A model generated the notes under the pieces. That model did no database searches, was not told where the DNA came from, and worked only from the letters and a program-made list of their open reading frames with translations. From Rhizocola hellebori (GTDB taxonomy: Bacteria; Actinomycetota; Actinomycetes; Mycobacteriales; Micromonosporaceae), in contig NZ_BONY01000007.1 in the NCBI RefSeq assembly GCF_016862955.1, positions 124,001 through 188,000 on the forward strand: a stretch of DNA of 64,000 nt. The letters run 5' to 3'. Every line of letters starts with the position of its first letter. Positions within the stretch are counted from its first letter, which is position 1. The translations under genes and the position numbers were made by a program. Below, in pieces: positions 7,838 through 17,900 of this stretch.

Positions 7838-9445
7838 GTGACGCCCGACAACGGCTACACACAACAGGGTCTCGGCGTCCCCTGTCTCGTCGTTGACGAT
7901 CTCGCCACGGCAGTCAGCTACTACCGCGACATCGTCGGATTCGACGTGGTGTACAAGCTGGACACCGAGACCACCCCGATGGCGTTGATGCGGGGGCATG
8001 GCGCCGGGCTGTTGCTGCAGGAGTCGGCGACGCGCTCGCGCCGAACAGATCAACCGGTTCCCACGGCGGGTCCCTGGGACGCCGCGCTGCTGGTGTCAGA
8101 CCTGGACGGTTTTGTGGCCCGCTTGCAGTCGCATGGTGTCGAGGTGCTCGCCGAACCGTTGTCGGCGTTCGGTTCGCGGTTCGTGGATTTCGTTGACTGT
8201 GCGGGCAACGTGATCTGTGTCGGCGAGGGATCGGGAGACCTGATCGGTCTGCCGACGTCAGGTGGTGGCCGGTGGTCATCCAAGCTGCGCGATTTCTCCT
8301 TGGACCGAGCGGCCCGGCTGCGTTCGGCGGCCCGCACCGGGCTGGGCGCCCTGCGCAGACGTGAAGACCTGCGCGACCTGCGGCGTTTTTACCGGTCGCT
8401 TCCCGACCAGCGCGATGTTTACTACATGTTCTTCACCTCCGGTCTGCTGCATTGGGTCGCGGCGGCCGAGGCGTATGTGCCAGCCGACACCAATCTGGTG
8501 CTGATCGGTTCCGCGTTGACCGACGCCGAGCGCGCCTGGATCGCGGCCAAACTCGACCGGCCCTTCCATCACGTGCGCAGCCGAATCGACGACATCGCCG
8601 CCTGGCAACTCCTGTTCGAGGTGAACCAGCACAACTTCGGCTGGCTGGACATCGACTGCTTCGTCCTGAACCCGGAGATCTTCGCCGAGATGGCGGCGGT
8701 CGCGCCGCAGGTCTCGATGAACTGCGGCTGGGCGATGGCCAGCGACTTCGGGTTCCCGGTCGCCGGTACCCACCTGCTGTTCATCAATCAGAAAGCAATA
8801 CACGCGGTGCGCTCGGCCGGAGTGGCCGCAGACCCCGGCACCTACGACTGGACCGGCTGCGCCCGCCCGTTGCCCCAGCTTGGCTTCAACCGGGTTCCGA
8901 GTGGGCGCACCCGCCGTCTGCTGCGCCAGGTGCTGCCCGATGACGGCACCGGCCGGCCACGACTCGTCAGCGGCGCCTTCTACGACACGCTTATGGTGTA
9001 CCAAATGCTGGCCCGTGCGGTCGGCTTCCCAGTGCGGCAGGTCCGGCCGCTGGCCCGGCGCTGCACACTTCCGGTTGACGTCAACAGCACCGACCCGGCG
9101 CACTGGCCCGAAGACGTCTCCGACGAGCTGTTTCACCTATGCGGTATCAGCTACTACACAAGGTTCGCCGACAATCCGGGCCTACTCGCGTTATACGTAG
9201 GGGCGGAACTGGTCATGCTCGACAACCTGTTGTCGTTCAGCACGACCGAGCCGCCCGAGCAGTACGCCAGCAAACGAAACAAGATCATGGCCGATCTGGC
9301 GCGTCGCGGGCTTACCGCAACCGACGCCAGGGACCGGTTCCGGCGCCACCTTGTGGAAGGCCGCGGACTGGCCGGCGCTGCGGCCGACCGTGTGCTGGAG
9401 TCGGGCAGGCAGCGCGCTCGGTCCGCCATCGATTTGGTGACCTGA
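7838..9445 (+). CDS. Fusion of a VOC (glyoxalase/bleomycin-resistance) domain to a glycosyltransferase-like domain
   Basis: A 535-residue protein. GTG 7838 is taken as the start because AAAGGA lies 8 nt upstream (7824-7829). Residues ~8-135 form a vicinal-oxygen-chelate unit: CLVVDDLATAVSYYRDIVGF opens it and VDCAGNVICV closes it. This is the fold of glyoxalase and of the bleomycin-binding proteins BlmA/Sh ble. Residues ~175-535 resemble a GT-A glycosyltransferase, with WLDIDCF near residue 270 acting as a DXD-like site. I know no common protein with this combination. The VOC part could bind the glycopeptide substrate or sequester the finished product, and the rest could transfer a sugar. It is separated by 10 nt from the ankyrin gene. 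Confidence 0.7.
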   Translation: MTPDNGYTQQGLGVPCLVVDDLATAVSYYRDIVGFDVVYKLDTETTPMALMRGHGAGLLLQESATRSRRTDQPVPTAGPWDAALLVSDLDGFVARLQSHGVEVLAEPLSAFGSRFVDFVDCAGNVICVGEGSGDLIGLPTSGGGRWSSKLRDFSLDRAARLRSAARTGLGALRRREDLRDLRRFYRSLPDQRDVYYMFFTSGLLHWVAAAEAYVPADTNLVLIGSALTDAERAWIAAKLDRPFHHVRSRIDDIAAWQLLFEVNQHNFGWLDIDCFVLNPEIFAEMAAVAPQVSMNCGWAMASDFGFPVAGTHLLFINQKAIHAVRSAGVAADPGTYDWTGCARPLPQLGFNRVPSGRTRRLLRQVLPDDGTGRPRLVSGAFYDTLMVYQMLARAVGFPVRQVRPLARRCTLPVDVNSTDPAHWPEDVSDELFHLCGISYYTRFADNPGLLALYVGAELVMLDNLLSFSTTEPPEQYASKRNKIMADLARRGLTATDARDRFRRHLVEGRGLAGAAADRVLESGRQRARSAIDLVT

Positions 9446-9455
9446 GGGGATCGAC

Positions 9456-10763
9456 ATGCAAATTGAGCGGCACTTCGACCTGCCCATCCCGCCGACGCCC
9501 GCTGACCTGGCCGCGGAGTCGGACGCCCGAGCGGCCGCGGCCGACATCGCCACCGACGACGCCCGGCAGGCCGTCGCCGACGAATACGGCTACCCGGACT
9601 GGACGGCGCTGGAGTCCTCGGCGGCACAACCGGTGGAGATCCGGCCAATCTCGAGGCTCGGTATCGACCTGAACGGTTACGAAGAGAACGCGCAGCTCTA
9701 TCTGACTGAACTCTCCGAGGGCAGCCCGGCGGCCGCCCTGCGGTTCCGGGCTTATGTGCCGCGGTTGGCCGACGTGCAGGATCTCGCCTCGAGGGCCACG
9801 CTGGAGGACGCCAAGCTGGTGGTGGCGCGCGAGGTGGGGTGCCTGACCTGGCCCGAGCTGGTCGACACCGTGCAGCAGATGGCGATGCGCAAGTGGAGCG
9901 GAACCCGTTGGTGTGACGCCGACGGCACCCAAGGCGAGGTAGTGAAGGCGGTCCTTCGTGGCGAAGCCACACGCGTGCGAGAGCTGCTGGCTGCCCGCCC
10001 GGATCTGGTGGATCTGCGGGACGCCGACGGCGCAACGCTGCTGGAAACGATCGCTCAGCCCCATGGACTCGGCACCCACGTCGACGACCTTGCGGTGGTC
10101 CAGGCGATCACCGACTCTGGCGCCGACACCGACCGTGCGGTCAACCTCGCCGCCGGGTTCAACCGGGTGAACCTCCTGGACGCATTGCTTGCCGCCGGTG
10201 CCGACGTGACCAACACGGTCGAGTGGGGAATCACCCCGCTGGAGGCCGCCCTCTACCACGGCTCGGCCGAAGCGACCCAAACACTGGCCGCGGTGGCGAT
10301 CGTGCCGCGGGCGTACTGGGTTGCCGCCGGCTGCAACCGGATCGACCTGTTGGAGGACTTCCACGACGAGAAAGGTGCGCTTCGCCCCGAGGCCTACCGA
10401 TGGCGGCCCAACCTAGCCGACGTCGGCTGGCCGGTCGGGCCGCCCCTGCAAGACGATCAGAAGACGGTGATGGCCGAGGCATTCGGCTTCGCCTGCCAGG
10501 TTGGAGCGACCGACGCGGTGCGGTGGCTCATCGATCACGGCGTTGACATCAACGCCCAACCGTGGCCAGGCCTGACCGGGCTGCATTTCGCGGTAAGCGC
10601 CGGACGAGGCGACACAGTTGATCTGCTGATGGCACACGGCCCCGATCTGTCGATTAAGGACTTTCAGCACGACGCCACGGCGGTGCAGTGGGCCGAACAT
10701 CATGCCTCCGCCCACCCGGACTCGCCTCGGATTCTCCAGCTGCTGTCCGACGCCGCCCGGTAG
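9456..10763 (+). CDS. Ankyrin-repeat protein
   Basis: A 435-residue protein with no signal peptide. The N-terminal 150 residues contain a repeated helical pattern (YGYPDWTALE, REVGCLTWPELVDTVQQM). From about residue 150 ankyrin-type repeats are visible, for example VLRGEATRVRELLAARPDLVDLRDADGATL, LLDALLAAGADVTNTVEWGITPLEAALY and VRWLIDHGVDINAQPWPGLTGLHFAVSAG. Ankyrin repeats mediate protein contacts; no catalytic motif is seen. The start has a GAGGGG sequence 8-10 nt upstream. A second ankyrin fusion (34213) lies in the same cluster and a third ankyrin protein (48639) just outside, which is unusual for an NRPS locus. A scaffold or regulatory role is a guess. Confidence 0.75.
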   Translation: MQIERHFDLPIPPTPADLAAESDARAAAADIATDDARQAVADEYGYPDWTALESSAAQPVEIRPISRLGIDLNGYEENAQLYLTELSEGSPAAALRFRAYVPRLADVQDLASRATLEDAKLVVAREVGCLTWPELVDTVQQMAMRKWSGTRWCDADGTQGEVVKAVLRGEATRVRELLAARPDLVDLRDADGATLLETIAQPHGLGTHVDDLAVVQAITDSGADTDRAVNLAAGFNRVNLLDALLAAGADVTNTVEWGITPLEAALYHGSAEATQTLAAVAIVPRAYWVAAGCNRIDLLEDFHDEKGALRPEAYRWRPNLADVGWPVGPPLQDDQKTVMAEAFGFACQVGATDAVRWLIDHGVDINAQPWPGLTGLHFAVSAGRGDTVDLLMAHGPDLSIKDFQHDATAVQWAEHHASAHPDSPRILQLLSDAAR

Positions 10764-10769
10764 CCGACG

Positions 10770-12020
10770 ATGGAGAGCTGCGAACCCTGGTACATCCGGA
10801 TCGGGCGGCCGCTGGTCTTCGGCGCGTTTCGGCTGGGTGCCTGGCGGTTGCTCGGCGGCTACTCCGGTGATGTGGCGTCGATGCGGCTGGTCGATCGGGT
10901 GTTCTGGGCTTTCAAACGGGAGACGCCGCTGGATGGAAGGCGCCGCCCGCGGCGGCTTCTGGCCGGCAGGCTGCGCGCCGGGCTGACCGAGCTGGTCGCC
11001 GATACCGCCGCCGCCCGTGACATCTCCCTGGTCTTCGTCGGGGACATCATGCCGTTGGACGCGTTCGCCGACACCGCATCGAAAGTGGAACTCGGCCCCG
11101 GTGTGGCCGAGCTCTTCCGAGCCGACGTGATGCTTGCCAACCTCGAAGGCCCGATCGGCGACCAGGACCCGGATGCACCGGCGGTGACGGGCCTGTTCGC
11201 CGACGCACCCCGACTGGCCATGACTCCGGCTGAGCTGCAGATGCATCGCGGCTACCTGGGCGCCGACACCGTGGTGATGTCCACCGCCAACAACCATGCG
11301 TGGGATCTGGGCGTGGAGGGGATCACGCGCACGGTCGACGAGCTGGAACAAGTGCGGGCAGTTCCCGTGGGCACTGGCCGCACGGCGGCGCAGACGGGTC
11401 ACCGGGTCGTCACCGTGGCCGGCCTGACGATCGGTTTGGTGCCGTTTACCTTTGGCACCAACGGTCTTGGCGGCTCGCCAGACGAGGCGGGTCTGGTCAA
11501 CGTCGTCCCACTCAATCAATGGCGCAACACCGATGTCGTCGACCAGGTCGCGAACGCGGTCCGCGCCTGCCGAGCGGCCGGCGGCGATCTGGTGATAGCC
11601 AGCCTGCATTGGGGGCTTGAGTTTGAATGGTTTCCCGTCGAGCAGCAGATCCGCACCGCTCGCCGGCTGGTTGAAGCCGGGGCGGACGTGGTGTGGGGTC
11701 ACCACCCACATGTGATCCAGCCGGTCGAGCTGTATCCGGGCTCGCCGGAACGGACCGGATTAATCATGTACTCGGCCGGAAATTTGGTGACCCCGATGCT
11801 TTCCGCCCACAGCCGGCTCAGCCTGGCCGTGCGGGTCACCGCGAGCCGTGCGGGAATACGCGCCATCGATCTGGTCCCGATGGTGTTCTCGGAGGCGGAC
11901 GGCCCTGGCGCCTACCGTCTCGATAGGCTGGACGTCCTTGCCGAGCAAGCCCCGGCCGACTCCGATGTAGCTGAGATCGTGCGGCATCTGCGGGTGACTG
12001 TGCCGCCGTCTTCGCCATGA
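10770..12020 (+). CDS. CapA/PgsA-type metallophosphatase-fold protein
   Basis: A 416-residue member of the poly-gamma-glutamate biosynthesis protein CapA family, a calcineurin-like fold. The metal-site blocks are in order: LVFVGDIMPLD, MLANLEGPIGD, STANNHAWDLG, SLHWGLEFEWFP, GADVVWGHHPHVIQ and IMYSAGNLVTP. No signal peptide or lipobox is present, whereas many CapA proteins are membrane anchored. In other clusters CapA-like proteins have been linked to amide-bond formation or to removal of protecting groups, so a tailoring role in the NRPS pathway is possible but not shown. The 3' end overlaps the epimerase start by ATGA. Confidence 0.8.
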   Translation: MESCEPWYIRIGRPLVFGAFRLGAWRLLGGYSGDVASMRLVDRVFWAFKRETPLDGRRRPRRLLAGRLRAGLTELVADTAAARDISLVFVGDIMPLDAFADTASKVELGPGVAELFRADVMLANLEGPIGDQDPDAPAVTGLFADAPRLAMTPAELQMHRGYLGADTVVMSTANNHAWDLGVEGITRTVDELEQVRAVPVGTGRTAAQTGHRVVTVAGLTIGLVPFTFGTNGLGGSPDEAGLVNVVPLNQWRNTDVVDQVANAVRACRAAGGDLVIASLHWGLEFEWFPVEQQIRTARRLVEAGADVVWGHHPHVIQPVELYPGSPERTGLIMYSAGNLVTPMLSAHSRLSLAVRVTASRAGIRAIDLVPMVFSEADGPGAYRLDRLDVLAEQAPADSDVAEIVRHLRVTVPPSSP

Positions 12021-13192
12021 CCGGCGCGGAGGTGCTGCTGCTGGTCGGCACCCGGCCGGAGGCGGTCAAGGTCGCCCCAGTGGCGCTCGCGCTGGCCGCA
12101 CACCCGAGCATCCGGCCGTTGCTCGTGCACAGCGGACAACATGGTTCCATCGTGCGCGATGCCTTGGCCCCCTTCGGCTTGTGGCCCGACGAATCGCTGG
12201 AGGTCAAGCGGTCCTCGGGCAGCCAGGCGGAATTGATGGCAGGTGTCCTTCCGCGGCTTGACGAATTGCTCGTGCGCCGCGCTCCGGATGCCGTCCTCGT
12301 CCAGGGAGACACCACCACGACCTTGGCGGGAGCGCTCGCCGCCTATTGGCGCCGGATCCCGGTGGTGCATTTGGAGGCCGGCCTGCGCACCGGCAACCGC
12401 GACTCACCTTTCCCCGAGGAGGGCAACCGGCAGCTGGTGGCCAGGATCGCCTCGCTGCACCTGGCCCCGACCGTTGGCGCGGCCCAGGCGTTGCAGGCCG
12501 AATCGGTGCCTGCGGCGGACATCGTGGTCACCGGAAACACTGTGGTCGATGCGATTCAGCACATGGCGCTGCTGGACCGCTCGCCGGTAAGCCCGCAGCT
12601 TGCCGCGGTCGAGAAGCTGCTGGACGGCTGCGGCGGCCGCATGGTTTTGATCACGTTGCATCGTCGAGAGTCATGGGGTGCGCCGATGGCGCGCATGCTG
12701 GCGGCCATCCGTCAGGTGGTCGACGAGCATCCTGACTTGCACGCGCTGCTTCCCATGCACCCCAACCCGGCGGTGCGTGAACAACTGGCCAGTGCCTCGG
12801 GCCATCCCCGGATACAGGTCATTGAGCCGCTGGACTATCCCGATCTGGTCAGGGCATTGCGGCGCAGCGCTTTGGTGCTCACCGACTCCGGCGGCATCCA
12901 GGAGGAGGCGCCGAGCTTCGGGGTACCGGTGCTGGTGTTGCGCGAGGTGACAGAGCGGCCCGAGGCAATCGACGCAGGTTGCGCGTGGCTGGTCGGGACA
13001 GATCCCGTCGCGATCGTGAAGTCGGCCCGCCGCCTGCTGGCCGCCCGGCGGCGGCTGCGGATCAAGCGAAACCCCTTCGGCGACGGCATGGCGGCCGCAC
13101 GCGTGGTAAGCGCGCTTGAGCGGCTACTTGCGCGCCGGCTTGGTGACGATGAGGCCGGGGAAGACGAGGTAGTCGAGTTCTGTGTTCAGTAG
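12017..13192 (+). CDS. wecB: UDP-N-acetylglucosamine 2-epimerase (WecB-like)
   Basis: A 391-residue non-hydrolysing UDP-GlcNAc 2-epimerase. Family motifs are clear: LVGTRPEAVKVAP at the N-terminus, VQGDTTTTLAGALAAY, VHLEAGLRT, FPEEGNRQL, TGNTVVDA, LITLHRRESWG and LTDSGGIQEEAPSFGVPVLVLR with the ERPE sequence after it. It interconverts UDP-GlcNAc and UDP-ManNAc. In this operon it suggests that the attached sugar is a 2-amino-mannose type or that the enzyme has been adapted to another nucleotide sugar. It overlaps the upstream gene by ATGA. Its 3' end overlaps the 3' end of the convergent carbamoyltransferase gene by 69 bp. Confidence 0.9.
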   Translation: MTGAEVLLLVGTRPEAVKVAPVALALAAHPSIRPLLVHSGQHGSIVRDALAPFGLWPDESLEVKRSSGSQAELMAGVLPRLDELLVRRAPDAVLVQGDTTTTLAGALAAYWRRIPVVHLEAGLRTGNRDSPFPEEGNRQLVARIASLHLAPTVGAAQALQAESVPAADIVVTGNTVVDAIQHMALLDRSPVSPQLAAVEKLLDGCGGRMVLITLHRRESWGAPMARMLAAIRQVVDEHPDLHALLPMHPNPAVREQLASASGHPRIQVIEPLDYPDLVRALRRSALVLTDSGGIQEEAPSFGVPVLVLREVTERPEAIDAGCAWLVGTDPVAIVKSARRLLAARRRLRIKRNPFGDGMAAARVVSALERLLARRLGDDEAGEDEVVEFCVQ

Positions 13193-14740
13193 CGTGTCGA
13201 TGGCTTCGGCCGGAGTCTCGTCGATCGGCAGGCCCTTGGTGTTGAGGCTGGTGTTGAGCACCATCGGCACGCCGGTGCGCTGGTGGAAACGCTGGATGAG
13301 CGCGTGGAAGTTCGGGCTGTCACTCGCGCCGACCGTCTGAATGCGTGACGTTCCATCCACGTGCGTTATGGCAGGCACCGCGTCGGAAAGCACCGGGCTG
13401 GCCCGCAGCATGAACGGGCTGTCGGCCAAGCCGAACCACGCTGCGGCGTGTTCGTTGAGAACCGACGGTGCGAAGGGCCGGAACCCCTCGCGGTGCTTGA
13501 CCTTCGCATTGAGACGGTCTCGCATCGTGGGGCTGCGTGGATCGGCCAGGATGCTGCGGTGTCCGAGGGCACGTGGGCCGACTTCGCTGGCCCCTTCGTA
13601 CCACCCCACGGTGGCGCCCTCTTCGATGAGCTGAGCTGTCGCGTCAAGATAGTCGCCGGCCTCACGGACGATCAGGTCGCCAGCCCGGGCGGCGATGGCC
13701 GCCCCAACGGTTCGCCTTCCGTATTGGCGCACGGAATACATCAGGTCCGGGGTCGCGTGGGGCAGGCGTGGATTGCCCAGCACGTGATGCCAGTGCCAAA
13801 GCGCGGCCCCGATGGCGGTGCCGTCGTCGCCACATGCAGGGTGCAGGTGCAGCTGCAGGAAGTCCGATGCCAAAAAGCAGGCCTGGTTGGCCACGGCGTT
13901 GAGCGCAGTCCCGCCTGACATGCACAGGTTGCGTTCGACATTGTTGCGTGCGCACACCTGGGCCAAATCGTCGAGCACGGCGCTTAGCTGACGTTCGAGG
14001 CCGAGCTGGATGCAATAGGCAAGCGTGGCGTTGAGCTCCTTCTCGCCCACGCGCAACGTCACCGGGTTGGCCGACGCCAGCGCGATCAGCTCGGCGAAGT
14101 TGGACACGGCCTTCCAGTCGACGGCGTCGAAGTCGTCGGTGCGTCCGTAGGGCGCCAGACCCATCACCTTGCCCGCACCCACGATGCTGGATCCGAACAA
14201 CGACTCGGCTACCGACGTATAGCCGACATTGGCGTTGAACCAATCGTCGTAGCCCCGTTTGAGCGGATATAGACGTTCGCCTCGGCCCAGGAACGCCCGG
14301 CATCCGAGCGGATCGATAGCCAGGACGGCGGCCGACTCGAACGGCGAGGTGTAGTAGGGCGCGGCCGCGTGCAATGTGTGATGGTCGGGGTTCACCGTGC
14401 AGGCGATGTCGTTGCCGCGTATGCGCACGGTGTCGTTGCGCTGGTTGACCCAGAACTCGAACCAGGTGTCCTTGAGGTCGCTGCCATGCAGCGCCGGAAT
14501 GTCGGGTGAGTCCATGTTATGCAGGTTGCACAACATGGCGTGGTCCACGTCAGACAGCGCTACCCCGGCTTGATCGAGCAATTCATCTAGATCGTCTTCA
14601 CGCAGACCCGGGTGCTTCTTGAGCCGTGAGCGCCGTTCTGTGCACACAAATCCCGCGATCCGCCCCTCACGCAGGATGACGGCGGCCCCATCGTGGTTGA
14701 AGTTGATGGCCAGGATTACTCGTACCGTGGGGCTGGTCAT
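13124..14740 (-). CDS. O-carbamoyltransferase (NodU/CmcH family)
   Basis: A 538-residue carbamoyltransferase that uses carbamoyl phosphate and ATP (through carbamoyl-adenylate) to carbamoylate a hydroxyl. The N-terminal Kae1-like domain shows AINFNHDGAAVIL and PDHHTLHAAAPYYTSPFESAAVLAIDPLG. The C-terminal YrdC-like part has GWYEGASEVGPRALGHRSILADPR, KHREGFRPFAPSVL and MVLNTSLNTKG. ATG 14740 is chosen because GGAGGG precedes it by 4 nt; GTG 14752 would have no ribosome site. It is the only gene on the minus strand within the first 42 kb. The bleomycin homologue BlmD forms 3-O-carbamoyl-mannose, so carbamoylation of a sugar is the best guess here. Confidence 0.9.
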   Translation of the reverse strand: MTSPTVRVILAINFNHDGAAVILREGRIAGFVCTERRSRLKKHPGLREDDLDELLDQAGVALSDVDHAMLCNLHNMDSPDIPALHGSDLKDTWFEFWVNQRNDTVRIRGNDIACTVNPDHHTLHAAAPYYTSPFESAAVLAIDPLGCRAFLGRGERLYPLKRGYDDWFNANVGYTSVAESLFGSSIVGAGKVMGLAPYGRTDDFDAVDWKAVSNFAELIALASANPVTLRVGEKELNATLAYCIQLGLERQLSAVLDDLAQVCARNNVERNLCMSGGTALNAVANQACFLASDFLQLHLHPACGDDGTAIGAALWHWHHVLGNPRLPHATPDLMYSVRQYGRRTVGAAIAARAGDLIVREAGDYLDATAQLIEEGATVGWYEGASEVGPRALGHRSILADPRSPTMRDRLNAKVKHREGFRPFAPSVLNEHAAAWFGLADSPFMLRASPVLSDAVPAITHVDGTSRIQTVGASDSPNFHALIQRFHQRTGVPMVLNTSLNTKGLPIDETPAEAIDTLLNTELDYLVFPGLIVTKPARK

Positions 14741-14939
14741 CGGTCCCTCCACAGTGGATTGTCACCCGAGTTGGAAGAGGATCCGCGCACGCGCGTACCC
14801 CGGCGATGATATCCGGCAATCCGAATGTAAGACTTAGCGCGGTCGCGGTCAATCCGCGCGCCAGACATGGCGGAAAGCGCGTGAGATCGACCATCGCCGG
14901 TCTATTTTCAAACAGGTTTTCCTGTCATATCGTGCTGCT
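14741..14939. promoter_or_regulatory. Divergent promoter region between the carbamoyltransferase and NRPS genes, with an inverted repeat
   Basis: This 199-bp non-coding stretch separates the divergent carbamoyltransferase and C-A-PCP genes and should hold promoters for both. It is visibly more AT-rich near the NRPS start. A perfect short inverted repeat, ACAGG-TTTT-CCTGT, lies at 14912-14925, ending 14 nt before the ATG at 14940. Its position would cover the ribosome binding area or a start-proximal operator. No convincing Shine-Dalgarno sequence precedes ATG 14940, so leaderless or weak initiation is likely. No regulator gene occurs in the NRPS part of the window. Confidence 0.45.
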
Positions 14940-17900
14940 ATGCCATCGGCGCCCTCGGATTCCACGCAGTTAGATCAACTGCTGCGTGAGCTGGGAGGGC
15001 TGCGAGTCCGGTTGCATGCCGACGGCGGCCGGCTGCGCTGTGTCGGGCCGGCGGGCGTGCTTACCCCCGAGCTGCTGGGCAGGGTCCGCCGAAGGCGCGC
15101 TGAGCTCCTGCGCATGTTGTCCGCCAATCCGGATGAGCCCGAGACCGGGGAGCTTTCCTACGCGCAGGAGCGCATCTGGCTGCACCAGCGCCTCGATCCC
15201 GAAGGTTCGGCCTACAACATTCCACTCGATGTCGACCTGACGGGGTCGCTGTCGGCTGAAGCGTTGCGGCACGCCCTATCCGTGGTGATTGCCCGACACG
15301 AGCCTTTGCGCACGACCTTTCGCGCCACTGACGGTTTGGAACAGACGGTGCTGGCGCCCCGTCCCGCCACCTTTGCCTTGATAGACCTGACCGGTCTGCC
15401 ACCGGCGGCTCGGGCCGAAGCGCAACGGCGGGTCAGTGAAGATTTCGCCAGGCGGGCCTTCGACCAATCCACGTCGCCCGGCATCCGGCAAGCCGTGCTG
15501 CGGCTGGGCACCGAGTCGCATCAGCTGATGTTGCCCCGCCACCACCTCACCAGCGACGGTTGGTCGTTCGGGGTGCTGGCCACCGACCTGGGCCGAGCCT
15601 ATACCCATGCCGTCAGCGGGCACCCGGTTTCTCTGCCGCCGCTGCGCTGGCGATACCGCGACTTCGTCCGCTGGCAACGCACCACCGCCGAGACCGGCGG
15701 CTTCGCCGCGGGCCTGCAGCGATGGGAAGCGCATCTGGCGGGGTCCACGTTCCTGTCCGGAGGGCTGGGAAGGTGGGGTCCACCAGGAGGCGATCCGGCC
15801 GCGACCATCCGGCTGCGGCTGCGAGGCGCGATATCGACGGCCATCCACACAGCGGCACGTCACGCGGCCACCACCCCATTTACCGTGCTGGCCACCGCAG
15901 TCGGGCTGGCGATCGCGGCAGTCACCGGCGCACCCGACGCGGTCATCGGCGTCGCAGTCTCCGGCCGCACGCGGCCCGAGATTGAACCGTTGGTGGGCTC
16001 GTTCGCCACTGTCCTGCCGCTACGGGTCAATGCGCGTCGCGACGCGACCGTGCACGAGACGCTGCTGGAGACACACCGCACGGTCACCCAGGTTCTGAAG
16101 GACCAGGACGTGCCGCTGGAACACATCCTGCGGGCCGTGGCACCGGGGCGGCGCTGGTTCGGCAGGCCGCCGCCGTTCGCCGCGGTGCTGACCTACCAGA
16201 ACACACCGGGCATCGAGGTGTCTTTGCCCCGGCTGGAAGCGTTGCTACGCGAGACGGCGCCTGTGGCGCCGAAATTCCCGCTCACCCTGACGGTCAACCA
16301 CGTCGGGCCAGATTTGGAATTGTTCGCGGAGTACGATGCCCGCGCACTCGACGACGCGGCCGTCAGGCAGATCCTGCTTAAGATCATATCCATTTTGGAG
16401 GGTACCGAGAACCCGATCGCGCAGCCGCAGACATCAGCTGACACGATGCCAGACGTCGCTGATGACAGCACACTTGCCGAGCGATTCGAAGCAGTCGCCG
16501 CTCGACAACCGCACGCGATCGCGGTGACCGACTCCTCCGGGCAGGTCAGTTTTCGTGAGCTGAGGCGGCGGGCACGCCGGATCGCGTCGGCCTTGCTGGC
16601 GTGTGGCGTCGAGCCCGGTGGCAGGGTCGCGATCTGCATGCCGCATAACGCGCATCTTGCCGCTGCGATTGTCGGTGCCGGCCTGGCGGGAGCGGCCTAT
16701 GTGCCGCTTGATCCCGACGATCCAGCCGCGCGGCACGAGTCGGTGATGGCCGACGCGGGAGTCGGCGCACTCTTGACCACCGAGCGGTGGGGCGACCGGT
16801 TCGCCTGGCTGGACCGGCCTGTCGTGACTGCGGACCGCCCACCGCGCCGGGTCCGCGCGCTGCCGAGCAGGCGTAGCGCCGATCAGATCGCGTACGTCGT
16901 GTACACCTCAGGTTCGACAGGAACGCCCAAGGGCGTGCTAGTCAGCCACAGAAACGTGCTGGGGTTGTTGAGTTCGGCGCTGCAGCGCTTCGACTTCACC
17001 GAAGCGGACACGTGGAGCATGACCCATTCGGCGGCATTCGACTTCTCGGTGTGGGAGCTGTGGATGCCGCTGCTGACCGGGGGCCGGCTGGTGATCGTGC
17101 CACGGGAAGGCGTACGTGACACCGATTCTCTGCGGTCGGCTTTGGAACGTGAACAGGTCACCGTGCACAGCAGCACGCCGAGCGCCTTCGACGCGCTTGT
17201 GCAATCGACGAGCCTGTCGGCCCGCACGGTGGTACTGGGTGGGGAACGGTGTGATCCAGCACGGTTAGGCAACTGGCTAGACCGGGTAGGCCCGGCCACG
17301 CAACTGGTGAACATGTATGGCATCACCGAAACCACCGTACACGTGACACACCGGGTGCTCACCCGGATGGATGCAGGCGGCACGGTCAGCCCCATCGGCA
17401 AGGCGTTGCCAGGCGTGCGGGCAGCCGTCACCGAGGCGGGCGAAATCGTGGTGGGCGGCTGGGGTGTCGCCAACGGCTATCTACACAGGCCCGCGCTGAC
17501 CGCCGAAAGGTTCGTGCCCGACGAGCTCGGCCCAGCCGGCGCACGCGCCTACCGCTCCGGAGACCTGGCGGCAGCCACGGCCGATGGGGAGCTGCGCTAT
17601 CTGGGACGCCTTGACGCACAGGTGAAAGTGCGAGGTTACCGAGTCGAGCCGGGCGAGGTGGCTGCAGCGTTGCGGACTCATCCGCGGGTGGGCGAGGCGG
17701 TCGTGGTACCCACAAAAAGGGCATTGGTGGCCTATTTTGTCGCTAAGCCGGGGCAAAGCGCGCCCACCACTCAGGATCTGCGGCATTTCCTTTCACAAAG
17801 GCTGCCGAGCTACCTGGTTCCGGCCCGCTACCTTCAGGTGGACGCTTTTCCGCTCAACCGCAACGGCAAGCTCGACCTCGCGGCGCTACCGGCGGTGCCG

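Noticed and set aside
10413-11711. Long minus-strand frame of 432 codons opposite the CapA-like gene
   Set aside because: Antisense shadow typical of high-GC DNA: no family motifs, no ribosome site, and the plus-strand gene has clear domains.
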